DNA of 64,000 bases, from NCBI RefSeq assembly GCF_029543105.1, contig NZ_JARQXB010000005.1, positions 62,001 to 126,000 of the forward strand. The letters are read 5' to 3'. A program made the position numbers and the translations under genes. Source of the DNA: Stenotrophomonas sp. HITSZ_GD (GTDB taxonomy: Bacteria > Pseudomonadota > Gammaproteobacteria > Xanthomonadales > Xanthomonadaceae). Position 1 is the stretch's first letter; each line of letters starts with the position of its first letter. Below, piece by piece: positions 7,970 through 15,417 of this stretch. Below the pieces are notes generated by a model. That model was not told the DNA's origin. It did no database searches and saw nothing but the letters and a program-made list of their open reading frames with translations.

Positions 7970-9331
7970 ATGTCCGTCTCCGTCACGCCGCCGCGCTTCC
8001 TGGCCGAAGTGCGCGCCACCTTCCTGCTCGCCCTGCCGCTGGTGCTGGGGCACGTGTCCACCGGCCTGATCGGCTTCGTCGACAACGTCATCGCCGGCCA
8101 CCACCACACCGACACCCTGGCCGCGGTCACCATCGGCACCGCGCTGCTGTGGCTGCCGATGCTGATCCCCATCGGCACGTTGATCTCGCTCACCGCCTCG
8201 GTCTCGCAGCTGCACGGCGCCGGCCGCGATGGCGAGATCGGCCCGCTGTTCCGCCAGGCGCTGTGGCTGGCGCTGGGGCTGGGGCTGGTGATGTTCGCTT
8301 TCCTGAGCGCGGTACCGCCCCTGCTGCCCACCTTCGGCATTGCCCCGGACATCGTTCCCGGCGCCACCGCCTTCCTGCACGCGGTGCGCTGGGGCGGCCC
8401 GGCGCTGACGCTGTTCTTCTGCATGCGCTACCTCAGCGAGGGCATGCACTGGACGCTGCCGACCATGCTGCTCGGCTTCGGCGGCCTGCTGGTGCTGGCC
8501 CCGCTGGGCTACGTGCTGACCTACGGCAAGCTCGGTTTTTCCGAACATGGCGCCGAAGGGCTGGGCATCGCCTCGGCGACGATGATGTGGCTGCAGGCCG
8601 CAGCCTTCGCGCTCTACCTGTGGCGCGCCAAGCGCTTCGCCCACCTGCAGCTGTTCGCGCACCTGGAAGGCCCGCGCCCGCGCGCCATCGGCGACCTGCT
8701 GCGCACCGGCCTGCCGATCGGCATCACGGTGCTGATGGAGGGCGGGCTGTTCATCGTCACCGCGCTGCTGATCGGCCGGCTCGGCGCCACCGAGGCGGCC
8801 GCGCACCAGATCGCCATCAACGTCTCCCAGCTGTGCTTCATGATTCCCATGGGCGTGGCCGAGGCGACGACCGTGCGCGTGGGTTACGCGGTCGGCCGGG
8901 GCGATGCGCTGGGCCTGCGCCGCGCCGCGTGGGCCGGCTATGCCATCGTGCTGGGCACGCAGACGCTCTCGGCCAGCACGCTGCTGCTGGGCCACGATGC
9001 CATCGTGGGCGTCTATACCAACGACGTGGCGGTCGCCGCGCTGGCGTCCACGTTGCTGCTGTTCGCGGCCACCTTCCAGTTCCCGGACGGCATCCAGGTG
9101 CTGTCGGCCGGCGCGCTGCGCGGGCTCAAGGACACCCGCGTGCCGATGTTCCTGGCGATGTTCGCCTACTGGGGCCTGGGCATGCCGCTGGGCGCCGGGC
9201 TTGGCCTGGGGCTGGGCTGGGGGCCGCAGGGCATGTGGATCGGCCTGATCATCGGCCTGACCGCCGCGGCCGTGCTGATGGGCCTGCGCTTCCGCGCCAG
9301 CAGCCGGCGACCGTTGCCTACGTCACCCTGA
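7970..9331 (+). CDS. MATE-family multidrug/Na+ antiporter (NorM-like)
   Basis: 453 residues, the normal size for a MATE exporter. The twelve expected membrane helices are visible as two six-helix halves. The family signatures are LALPLVLGHVSTGLIGFVDN near the N-terminus and, in the second half, AAHQIAINVSQLCFMIPMGV followed by ATTVRVGYAVGRGDA. These proteins export cationic drugs or metabolites in exchange for Na+ or H+; the substrate cannot be read from sequence. The ATG used directly precedes a short soluble lead-in (MSVSVTPPRFLAEVR). An open frame continues upstream to 7844 without a better start. sppA follows after 81 bp. Confidence 0.92.
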   Translation: MSVSVTPPRFLAEVRATFLLALPLVLGHVSTGLIGFVDNVIAGHHHTDTLAAVTIGTALLWLPMLIPIGTLISLTASVSQLHGAGRDGEIGPLFRQALWLALGLGLVMFAFLSAVPPLLPTFGIAPDIVPGATAFLHAVRWGGPALTLFFCMRYLSEGMHWTLPTMLLGFGGLLVLAPLGYVLTYGKLGFSEHGAEGLGIASATMMWLQAAAFALYLWRAKRFAHLQLFAHLEGPRPRAIGDLLRTGLPIGITVLMEGGLFIVTALLIGRLGATEAAAHQIAINVSQLCFMIPMGVAEATTVRVGYAVGRGDALGLRRAAWAGYAIVLGTQTLSASTLLLGHDAIVGVYTNDVAVAALASTLLLFAATFQFPDGIQVLSAGALRGLKDTRVPMFLAMFAYWGLGMPLGAGLGLGLGWGPQGMWIGLIIGLTAAAVLMGLRFRASSRRPLPTSP

Positions 9332-9412
9332 CTTTTTGCGCATGCCCGGCCACGGACCAGCAGGTATGCTGGTCACCGTGGCAAAAGGTGCTTGCCTTCC
9401 TCGGAGCTTTCC

Positions 9413-11314
9413 ATGAACCAACCTGTGCGTCGCGGCCCCATCGCCAGCTTCTTTGTCGGGCTGTGGGACGTGATGAACTTCACCCGCCGGTTGATCCTCA
9501 ACTTGGTGTTCTTCGGCCTGCTGTTCCTGTTCGTGATGATCTTCGTCGCGGTGTCGATGCGCGGCAGCGGGGTCAAGCCGCTGATGGACCGCACCACGCT
9601 GGTGATCGCGCCGGAAGGCAAGCTCGTGGAGCAGTTCAGCGCCGATCCGGTCAGCCGCGCGCTGACCCGCGCGGTGGGCGACAAGAGCGCCGAGGAAATC
9701 CAGCTGCGCGACCTGGTGCGCGCGATCGACGCCGCCCGCCAGGACAAGCACATCGAGCGCGTGCTGCTGGACCTGGACAAGCTGCAGCCGGCCGGTTTCG
9801 CCTCCACCCGCGAAGTCGCCGCCGCGCTGGGCGAATTGCGCGCCTCGGGCAAGCAGGTCGTCGCCTTCGGCGAGAACCTGAGCCAGTGGCAGTACCTGAT
9901 GGCCGCCCAGGCCAACGAGGTCTACCTGGACCCGATGGGCAGCCTGGTGCTCGAGGGCCTGGGCCGTTACCGGCAGTACTTCCGCACCGGCCTGCAGGAC
10001 AAGCTGGGCGTGGACGTGCACCTGTTCCGCGTGGGCGAGTACAAGTCCGCCGCCGAGCCTTACATCCTCGACGCCGCCTCGGCCGACGCCAAGGAAGCGG
10101 ACCTGTTCTGGATGACCGACGTGTGGCAGCGCTACCTGGCCGACATCGCCAGCGCGCGCAAGCTCACCGCGCAGCAGCTGGCCGCCGGCATCGACACGCT
10201 GCCCGAAGGCGTGGCGGCCGCCGGGGGCGACCTGGCCAAGTTCGCCCTGCAGCAGAAGCTGGTGGACGGGCTGAAGACGCGCGAGGAAGTGGACCGCCTG
10301 CTCACCGAGCGCGGCGTGGCCGACAAGGACGCCGATGCCGGCTTCCGCAACGTCGACCTGGACACCTATCTGGCGCAGTTGGACACGCGCCGCTCGCCGG
10401 TGGATTCGCGTCCGCAGGTGGCGGTGGTGGTGGCGGCCGGCGAGATCAGCGCGGGCGACCAGCCGGCCGGCCGCATCGGCGGCGAATCGACCGCGGCGCT
10501 GCTGCGCGCCGCGCGCGAGGACGAGGACGTCAAGGCGGTGGTGCTGCGCGTGGATTCGCCCGGCGGCGAGGTGTTCGCCTCCGAGCAGATCCGCCGCGAG
10601 GTGGTGGGCCTGCAGGCCGCCGGCAAGCCGGTGGTGGTCTCGATGGGCGACCTGGCTGCCTCCGGCGGTTATTGGATCAGCATGAATGCCGACCGCATCT
10701 ATGCCGACCCGTCGACCATCAGCGGTTCCATTGGCATCTTCGGGCTGATCCCCAACCTCACCCGCACGCTGGACAAGATCGGCGTGCACACCGACGGCGT
10801 GGGCACCACCCGCTTCGCCGGTGCGTTCGACATCTCCAAGCCGATGGACCCGGCGGTGGGCCAGCTGATCCAATCGGTCATCAACAAGGGCTATGCCGAT
10901 TTCACCGGCAAGGTCGCGCAGGCACGCAAGCAGCCGGTGGAGGCGATCGACAAGATCGCCCGTGGCCGCGTGTGGAGCGGCGCGCAGGCGAAGGAGCGCG
11001 GGCTGGTGGACGAGCTGGGCGGAATGAAGGCGGCCATCGCCGATGCCGCCTCGCGCGCCAAGCTGGGCAAGGACAAGTTCCGCGTGCGCTACATCGAGAA
11101 GCAGGCCACGCCGTTCGCGCAGTTCGTGAGTGGCTTTGCCGGCAGCCGCGCCGGTGCGTGGGCGCTGGGCGAATCCGGCCTGGGCCGGGCGATGCTGGCG
11201 CGCACGCTGCCGGAGGTCGACACGCAGCTGCGTTTCGCCGAGGACGCGGTGCAGCAGGCCAAGGCCGGCGGGCCGCCGGTCAAGGCGCTGGCGTACTGCT
11301 TCTGCGGCCTGTAA
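9413..11314 (+). CDS. sppA: signal peptide peptidase SppA, 67-kDa type
   Basis: 633 residues, the length of the double-domain E. coli-type protease IV. It is a membrane-anchored serine protease that degrades signal peptides after cleavage. One membrane helix lies at about residues 23-46 (ILNLVFFGLLFLFVMIFVAV). The catalytic dyad is recognisable: Lys211 in VGEYKSAAEPY in the N-terminal domain and Ser417 in GDLAASGGYWIS in the C-terminal domain, equivalent to E. coli Lys209 and Ser409. A strong hairpin terminator follows 20 bp after the stop. Confidence 0.96.
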   Translation: MNQPVRRGPIASFFVGLWDVMNFTRRLILNLVFFGLLFLFVMIFVAVSMRGSGVKPLMDRTTLVIAPEGKLVEQFSADPVSRALTRAVGDKSAEEIQLRDLVRAIDAARQDKHIERVLLDLDKLQPAGFASTREVAAALGELRASGKQVVAFGENLSQWQYLMAAQANEVYLDPMGSLVLEGLGRYRQYFRTGLQDKLGVDVHLFRVGEYKSAAEPYILDAASADAKEADLFWMTDVWQRYLADIASARKLTAQQLAAGIDTLPEGVAAAGGDLAKFALQQKLVDGLKTREEVDRLLTERGVADKDADAGFRNVDLDTYLAQLDTRRSPVDSRPQVAVVVAAGEISAGDQPAGRIGGESTAALLRAAREDEDVKAVVLRVDSPGGEVFASEQIRREVVGLQAAGKPVVVSMGDLAASGGYWISMNADRIYADPSTISGSIGIFGLIPNLTRTLDKIGVHTDGVGTTRFAGAFDISKPMDPAVGQLIQSVINKGYADFTGKVAQARKQPVEAIDKIARGRVWSGAQAKERGLVDELGGMKAAIADAASRAKLGKDKFRVRYIEKQATPFAQFVSGFAGSRAGAWALGESGLGRAMLARTLPEVDTQLRFAEDAVQQAKAGGPPVKALAYCFCGL

Positions 11315-11335
11315 GCGCGCAGGTGGCATGACGAA

Positions 11336-11366
11336 AACGCCGGCCTTCGGGCCGGCGTTCTTGTTC
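11336..11366 (+). terminator. rho-independent terminator after sppA
   Basis: A perfect 10-bp stem, AACGCCGGCC / GGCCGGCGTT, closes a TTCG tetraloop (11336-11359) and is followed by CTTGTTC. It can also serve the convergent lipoprotein gene. Confidence 0.85.
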
Positions 11367-11399
11367 GCGGCATTCGCCGCGCGGCACGCGCGCGGGTGC

Positions 11400-11618
11400 C
11401 TACTGCGTCGCCGCGTCGATATCGGCCTCCTGCTGGGCCGCGGCCGCATCGGCCGTGGCCTGCACGCCCTTGGCCTTGTCCAGCGGCGCGTTCACCGCAT
11501 CGCGCAGCGCGGTGGCCTGCGGCTCGGGTCGTTGTTCGGTCGGCGCCGGTGGCGGGCGCGAGCAGGCGCCGAGCAGGGCGACGGCCAGGCAGGGGACAAG
11601 CAGCTTGCGTGGCTTCAT
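11400..11618 (-). CDS. small lipoprotein of unknown function
   Basis: 72 residues: MKPRKLLVPCLAVALLGACS is a lipoprotein signal peptide with lipobox LGAC, predicting acylation at Cys19 or so and release of a mature chain of about 53 residues rich in Pro, Ala and Gln. GGGAGG lies 8 bp upstream of the ATG at 11618. An ATG 6 bp further upstream (11624) is too close to that site. No domain is recognisable. Small Ala/Gln-rich lipoproteins of this kind are common in xanthomonads next to envelope genes. Confidence 0.7.
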   Translation of the reverse strand: MKPRKLLVPCLAVALLGACSRPPPAPTEQRPEPQATALRDAVNAPLDKAKGVQATADAAAAQQEADIDAATQ

Positions 11619-11701
11619 GGTCATGGCCTCCCGGGAGCGTGGGGGTATCCTAACCCCGTAGACGGCGCGCATCCGCGCACCACATCGCAGGGGAGACACG
11701 C

Positions 11702-12478
11702 GTGGCAGAGCAACGTTGGCGACTGGATGGGCAGACCGCGCTGATCACCGGCGCCAGCGCCGGCATCGGGCTGGCCATCACCCGCGAACTGCTCGGCCTC
11801 GGGGCCGACGTGCTGATGGTGGCGCGCGATGCCGACATGCTCGAGCAGGTGCGCGACGAACTGCAGGACGAGTTTCCCGCGCGCGCGCTGCACGGGCTGT
11901 CGGCCGATGTCAGCGACGAGGAGGACCGCCGCGCGGTGCTGGACTGGGTCGAGGACCACGTCGACGGCCTGCACCTGCTCATCAACAACGCCGGCGGCAA
12001 CGTCACCCGCGCGGCGGTGGACTACACCGAGGACGAGTGGCGAGGCATCTTCGAGACCAACCTCTACTCGGCGTTCGAGCTCTCGCGCTACGCGCATCCG
12101 CTGCTGACCCGGCATGCGAACTCGGCGATCGTCAACGTCGGCAGCGTCTCCGGCCTGACCCATGTGCGCAGCGGCGCGCCCTACGGCATGAGCAAGGCGG
12201 CCATGCACCAGATGACCCGCAACCTCGCCGCCGAGTGGGCCGAGGATGGCGTGCGCGTCAACGCGGTAGCGCCGTGGTACATCCGCACGCGGCGCACGTC
12301 CGGGCCATTGTCCGACCCCGATTACTACGAGCAGGTGCTGGAACGCACGCCCATGCGCCGCATCGGCGAGCCGGAGGAGGTGGCCGCCGCGGTGGCGTTC
12401 CTGTGCCTGCCGGCCTCGAGCTACATCACCGGCGAATGCATCGCCGTGGATGGCGGTTTCCTGCGCTACGGGTTCTGA
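11702..12478 (+). CDS. SDR-family NAD(P)-dependent oxidoreductase (tropinone reductase-like)
   Basis: 258 residues, classical short-chain dehydrogenase. Visible: the cofactor glycine motif TGASAGIG (about residues 15-22), NNAGGNVT (the NNAG motif), and the catalytic Tyr161 and Lys165 in PYGMSKAAM, with the Ser in [10 protein letters not shown]. The C-terminal [13 protein letters not shown] is the usual SDR ending. The spacing [19 protein letters not shown] resembles the tropinone-reductase subgroup. The substrate is unknown. The start is GTG. Its 3' end overlaps the convergent DUF4124 gene by 13 bp. Confidence 0.92.
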   Translation: MAEQRWRLDGQTALITGASAGIGLAITRELLGLGADVLMVARDADMLEQVRDELQDEFPARALHGLSADVSDEEDRRAVLDWVEDHVDGLHLLINNAGGNVTRAAVDYTEDEWRGIFETNLYSAFELSRYAHPLLTRHANSAIVNVGSVSGLTHVRSGAPYGMSKAAMHQMTRNLAAEWAEDGVRVNAVAPWYIRTRRTSGPLSDPDYYEQVLERTPMRRIGEPEEVAAAVAFLCLPASSYITGECIAVDGGFLRYGF

Positions 12479-13101
12479 TTCGCCGTTGCCGGGGCGGCGC
12501 CATCGGCGCAACGGCTGGCGGCGACGAGTTCGCGCACGCGTGCATATTCCTGCTGCAGCAGGGCCGCGTGTTCGGGCGTGGCGAAGCGCCAGTGCGTTTC
12601 GGCTTCCTCCACGCGTTGCTGCCAGGCGGTGCACAGCTGGTCATCGGCGACGGGCTCGCAGGTGTCCTTCACCACTTCGCAGGCCTCGCCCGCGCCGGTG
12701 CGCGGGTTGCCATCCAGCCCGGTGACCTGCAGCGGCACGCAGTAGCTGGCATTGGACAGGTCCTGGGTGAGGTAGCGGGTGTCGTCGCGACGTTTGCAGG
12801 CATAGAGCGCCGGCGGCGCCGGCTTCTCGACCACCGGGGGTGGGGGTGTCGAAGGCGGGGGTTCGGCCTTCGCCTCCGGCGGCGCCTGCGGGATCGGCGG
12901 CGGGGCGACCGGCGAGGGCGGCGGCGGCAGGGGCGCGGCCGCGGGGGTTTGCATCGTGCGCTTCTCCTGCCGGGTGCCTTTCGGACACGGCTGGTTCTGC
13001 ACCGCGAGCTGGCCCTGGGCATCGGTGCAGCGATAGATCACGATCTGCTGCGCGGCGGCCGGCCACGCCAGCGCGAGCAGGCACGCCAGCAGCCATTTCA
13101 T
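12466..13101 (-). CDS. exported DUF4124-domain protein
   Basis: 211 residues with a signal peptide ([18 protein letters not shown]). A DUF4124 module follows ([20 protein letters not shown], about residues 20-45), which is a small disulfide-containing beta unit. A long Pro-rich linker (about residues 55-95) leads to a C-terminal domain with several cysteines ([39 protein letters not shown]). Its ATG overlaps the stop of the neighbouring paralogue (ATGA at 13098-13101), so both are probably exported together and act in the periplasm. Function unknown. Confidence 0.8.
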   Translation of the reverse strand: MKWLLACLLALAWPAAAQQIVIYRCTDAQGQLAVQNQPCPKGTRQEKRTMQTPAAAPLPPPPSPVAPPPIPQAPPEAKAEPPPSTPPPPVVEKPAPPALYACKRRDDTRYLTQDLSNASYCVPLQVTGLDGNPRTGAGEACEVVKDTCEPVADDQLCTAWQQRVEEAETHWRFATPEHAALLQQEYARVRELVAASRCADGAAPATANQNP

Positions 13102-13778
13102 GTGCCGCCGCAATCCTGTTCCAGGCGCGCGTCGATGCCACGCTGTTCGCGCGTGAGCTGTTCGCGCTCGCTCTGCAGGGCGCTGTTGTAGCGGCGGATG
13201 ATGTCCCAGCGGCGATCGCTCAGGCGCGAACACACCTCGCGTTGCGGCAGGGCGTGGCACTCGTCGCGGATCTGCACGCTGCCATAGGGCACGATCACCG
13301 CGCCGCCCGGGCGAGGCCCTGGCGGTGGTGGGCGGTGGCCGCCGTCGGGCGGGCCGCCCTGCGGCGGGCGCGGGCCCGGTGGCCGTGGGCGCCCGCCGGC
13401 GTAGGCGTAGGTCCACGTCGGCACCCAGCGGGGGTTACCGTCTGGCGTATCGCTGGTGTAGCGCTGGCCGTCCTCGGTGATGCATTCGTACATGGGCTGC
13501 GGCGCGGGCGTCTGGATGATGCGTATCTCGCGCGGGGCTTGCTGCGAAGGCGCGGCGGCCGCGGGCACGTCGTCCGTGCTGATCCGGCGTGGCGGGGGAT
13601 CCTGCGGGCGCTGCATGTCGATGACCTGCTGCTGGCCCTTCGTGCACGGCGCGTCCTGCAGCGCGATGGCGCCGTTGCTGCCCACGCAGCGGTAGATGCG
13701 CACGTTCGGCGCGGTGTCGGCCGCGCCGGCGGGCGCGGCCAAGCCGACCGAGAGGAACAGGGTCAGCAGGGGCTTCAT
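13098..13778 (-). CDS. exported DUF4124-domain protein, paralogue of its neighbour
   Basis: 226 residues: signal peptide MKPLLTLFLSVGLAAPAGAA, DUF4124 module (VRIYRCVGSNGAIALQDAPC, about residues 26-46), and a linker rich in Pro and Ala. A second Cys-containing module follows (MYECITEDGQRYTSDTPDG), then a Pro/Gly-rich stretch (about residues 130-160). The C-terminal helical region contains a YNSALQSEREQLTREQRGID coiled-coil-like segment. It has the same domain order as the downstream gene, which suggests a tandem duplication followed by divergence. It sits between the DUF1579 gene and its paralogue, all on one strand with almost no gaps. Confidence 0.8.
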   Translation of the reverse strand: MKPLLTLFLSVGLAAPAGAADTAPNVRIYRCVGSNGAIALQDAPCTKGQQQVIDMQRPQDPPPRRISTDDVPAAAAPSQQAPREIRIIQTPAPQPMYECITEDGQRYTSDTPDGNPRWVPTWTYAYAGGRPRPPGPRPPQGGPPDGGHRPPPPGPRPGGAVIVPYGSVQIRDECHALPQREVCSRLSDRRWDIIRRYNSALQSEREQLTREQRGIDARLEQDCGGT

Positions 13779-13783
13779 CGACG

Positions 13784-14383
13784 TCAGCGCTCCCTCGTGT
13801 ACTCCACCCGAAGTATGCGTACTTCGCGGCCGTCGTGCTGGTCGAACATTTCCTGCACGAGGTGGTCGGCGTCCACGACCTGCAGGGTCTCGCGCATGGT
13901 CGCCTGCTTGCCGGGGTGCATCGGGTCGCTCATGACGTCGCGCAGGGTGTAGGTGCGCGTGGCGGGGTCGTACCGGCCTTCGCCGACCACGATGCCGGTC
14001 ACCGTGCTGTCCGTCCACGTACCCACGTAGTGGCCGGCGACGTTGTCGTAGCCCATCAGGCCGGTGCCTTCGAACGGTTGGCCTTGGAAGTCGCCCTTGA
14101 AGTCGAAGCGGATCTGGCGGCCGCCCAGGATGGGGGTGTGCACCGAGCGGCCGGCGGACAGGGCAGGCGGGGTCTTGTCGTCGATCCACATGCTCTGGCG
14201 GGTGGTCCAGGTGCCGGCCAGTTGCTCGGCCAGGCGCTGGTGTTCGGGGCCGAGGCGGGCGGCGCGCTCCCAGGCCTGCATCATGGCCTGCTGCTCAGGC
14301 GAAGGGGCCGGGGGCTCGGCGGCGCGGGTGGCTACGGTGAGGCTGGCAAGCAGGACGACGAACGTGGCGCGATGCACTTTCAT
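13784..14383 (-). CDS. exported DUF1579-family protein
   Basis: 199 residues with a signal peptide (MKVHRATFVVLLASLTVATR, cleavage probably after RAA). The mature domain shows DUF1579 features: LAGTWTTRQSMWID near the start, then paired strands FDFKGDFQGQPFEGTGLMGYD, GHYVGTWTDS and ILRVEYTRE at the end. The predicted fold is a lipocalin-like barrel; a ligand is not known. AGGAGG lies 6 bp before the ATG, an excellent start. It is the first gene of a three-gene minus-strand unit with the two DUF4124 genes. Confidence 0.85.
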   Translation of the reverse strand: MKVHRATFVVLLASLTVATRAAEPPAPSPEQQAMMQAWERAARLGPEHQRLAEQLAGTWTTRQSMWIDDKTPPALSAGRSVHTPILGGRQIRFDFKGDFQGQPFEGTGLMGYDNVAGHYVGTWTDSTVTGIVVGEGRYDPATRTYTLRDVMSDPMHPGKQATMRETLQVVDADHLVQEMFDQHDGREVRILRVEYTRER

Positions 14384-14816
14384 GGCGGTCCTCCTGGGGG
14401 GCCCTGGGTGTGGGCCGGTTTTTTTGGGGATGCTACGCCTTGGTGTGGGGGGTTTTTGGCCTGGCGGCCGGCTTTTTTTTGTGGCTGCCTCGGGGTTGGT
14501 TTTTTGGCCTTCGATGTGGATCGGCTCGCGTTGGTCTTGCACGGCCTGCGGGGACGGGGCCCTTTCGGGACACGCCGTGAATCCATCCATGGAGGCTCGT
14601 AGGCGACATCCATGTCGCCTACGGTCCCGAAAGGGGCCCCGCCCCCGCAGACCCTTCAGGTCTCCATGATCGGAGGGCAACAGCTGAATCGGTGGATGCG
14701 CTCTGCAACGACGGTACGGCTTCAGCCGCGATGCGAAGTGCAAGAAGGAGATGGGGAGAGGGTAGGGTGGGAGGGTTGAGTGCGTCGGCGTCGCGTTGTG
14801 GGCGCGCCCCGAGACC
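14384..14816. other. 433-bp intergenic region with G/T-rich tract and palindromic repeat
   Basis: No credible gene. Positions 14404-14515 are strikingly G/T-rich on the plus strand, with T-runs of 5 to 8. Read on the minus strand this is an A/C-rich leader before the DUF1579 gene. Positions 14544-14652 hold the nested palindrome listed separately. Positions 14700-14816 show nothing I can name. Confidence 0.6.
14544..14652. repeat. nested palindromic intergenic repeat (REP-like)
   Basis: The outer arms, 14544-14572 and 14623-14652, are near-perfect inverted copies of a roughly 29-bp GC-rich sequence (TGCGGGGACGGGGCCCTTTC on the left). Inside lies a second hairpin, AGGCGACAT (14601-14609) and ATGTCGCCT (14612-14620), with a 2-nt loop. 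Such nested hairpins in gene-free spacers are typical of dispersed xanthomonad intergenic repeats. Whether this one is multicopy cannot be judged from a single window. Confidence 0.7.
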
Positions 14817-15377
14817 TCAGTCCCTCAACACTTCACCCGTCATCGCCACGCGGATCTGGGTCGGCTGGGCCAATCCGCCCGTCTCGCCGTCCAGTACGCC
14901 GTCGATCGCCTGCAACAGGGCAGCGTCGAGTTCCTCGCGCTTGCGCGCAGGCGGATGCCCCGCCAGATTCGCGCTCGTCGAAACCAGTGGCGCCTGCCAC
15001 GCCTGGCACAGGCGCGTCACCAGCGGGTGCGCGCTGATCCGCACGGCCAGGCTGGCGTGGTCGCCCGTCACCCAGGACGGGGCATGCTCGCTGGCGGGCA
15101 ACACCCAGGTGTGCGGGCCCGGCCAGCTGCCCAGCACGTCGGCCAGGCGGTCGGCCGGCAAGGCGGCCAGGTCCAGCCAGGGACGCAGGGGTTCCAGGCT
15201 CGCCGCCACCACGATCACGCCCTTGGAGGCGGGGCGGCGCTTGAGTTCGAGCAGGCGCATCACCGCGCCACGTTGGCGGGGGTCGCAGCCCAGGCCCCAT
15301 ACGGCCTCGGTCGGATAGGCGATGACGCCCCCCTGCTGCAGCGTGGAGACGGCGCCTGCCAGCGAAAGCTCTTCCAT
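14817..15377 (-). CDS. tsaC: threonylcarbamoyl-AMP synthase TsaC (Sua5/YrdC family)
   Basis: 186 residues, the short YrdC-only form. It makes threonylcarbamoyl-AMP from threonine, bicarbonate and ATP for the t6A37 modification of ANN-decoding tRNAs. Family motifs: GVIAYPTEAVWGLGCDP near the N-terminus, LLELKRRPASKGVIVV (the KxR/K nucleotide pocket, about residues 40-60) and APLVSTSANLAGHPP near the C-terminus. GAGG lies 7 bp before the ATG at 15377; a GTG directly upstream is also possible. Position downstream of topA and dprA is the conserved arrangement in gammaproteobacteria. Confidence 0.95.
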   Translation of the reverse strand: MEELSLAGAVSTLQQGGVIAYPTEAVWGLGCDPRQRGAVMRLLELKRRPASKGVIVVAASLEPLRPWLDLAALPADRLADVLGSWPGPHTWVLPASEHAPSWVTGDHASLAVRISAHPLVTRLCQAWQAPLVSTSANLAGHPPARKREELDAALLQAIDGVLDGETGGLAQPTQIRVAMTGEVLRD

Positions 15378-15417
15378 CACGTTCCCTCGGCGGGTGGTGG
15401 GCAGCGTGGCCGCCCGG

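Noticed and set aside
8149-11331. A 1060-codon plus-strand frame spanning the MATE gene and sppA
   Set aside because: It is a shifted frame; both real proteins read cleanly with family motifs in their own frames.
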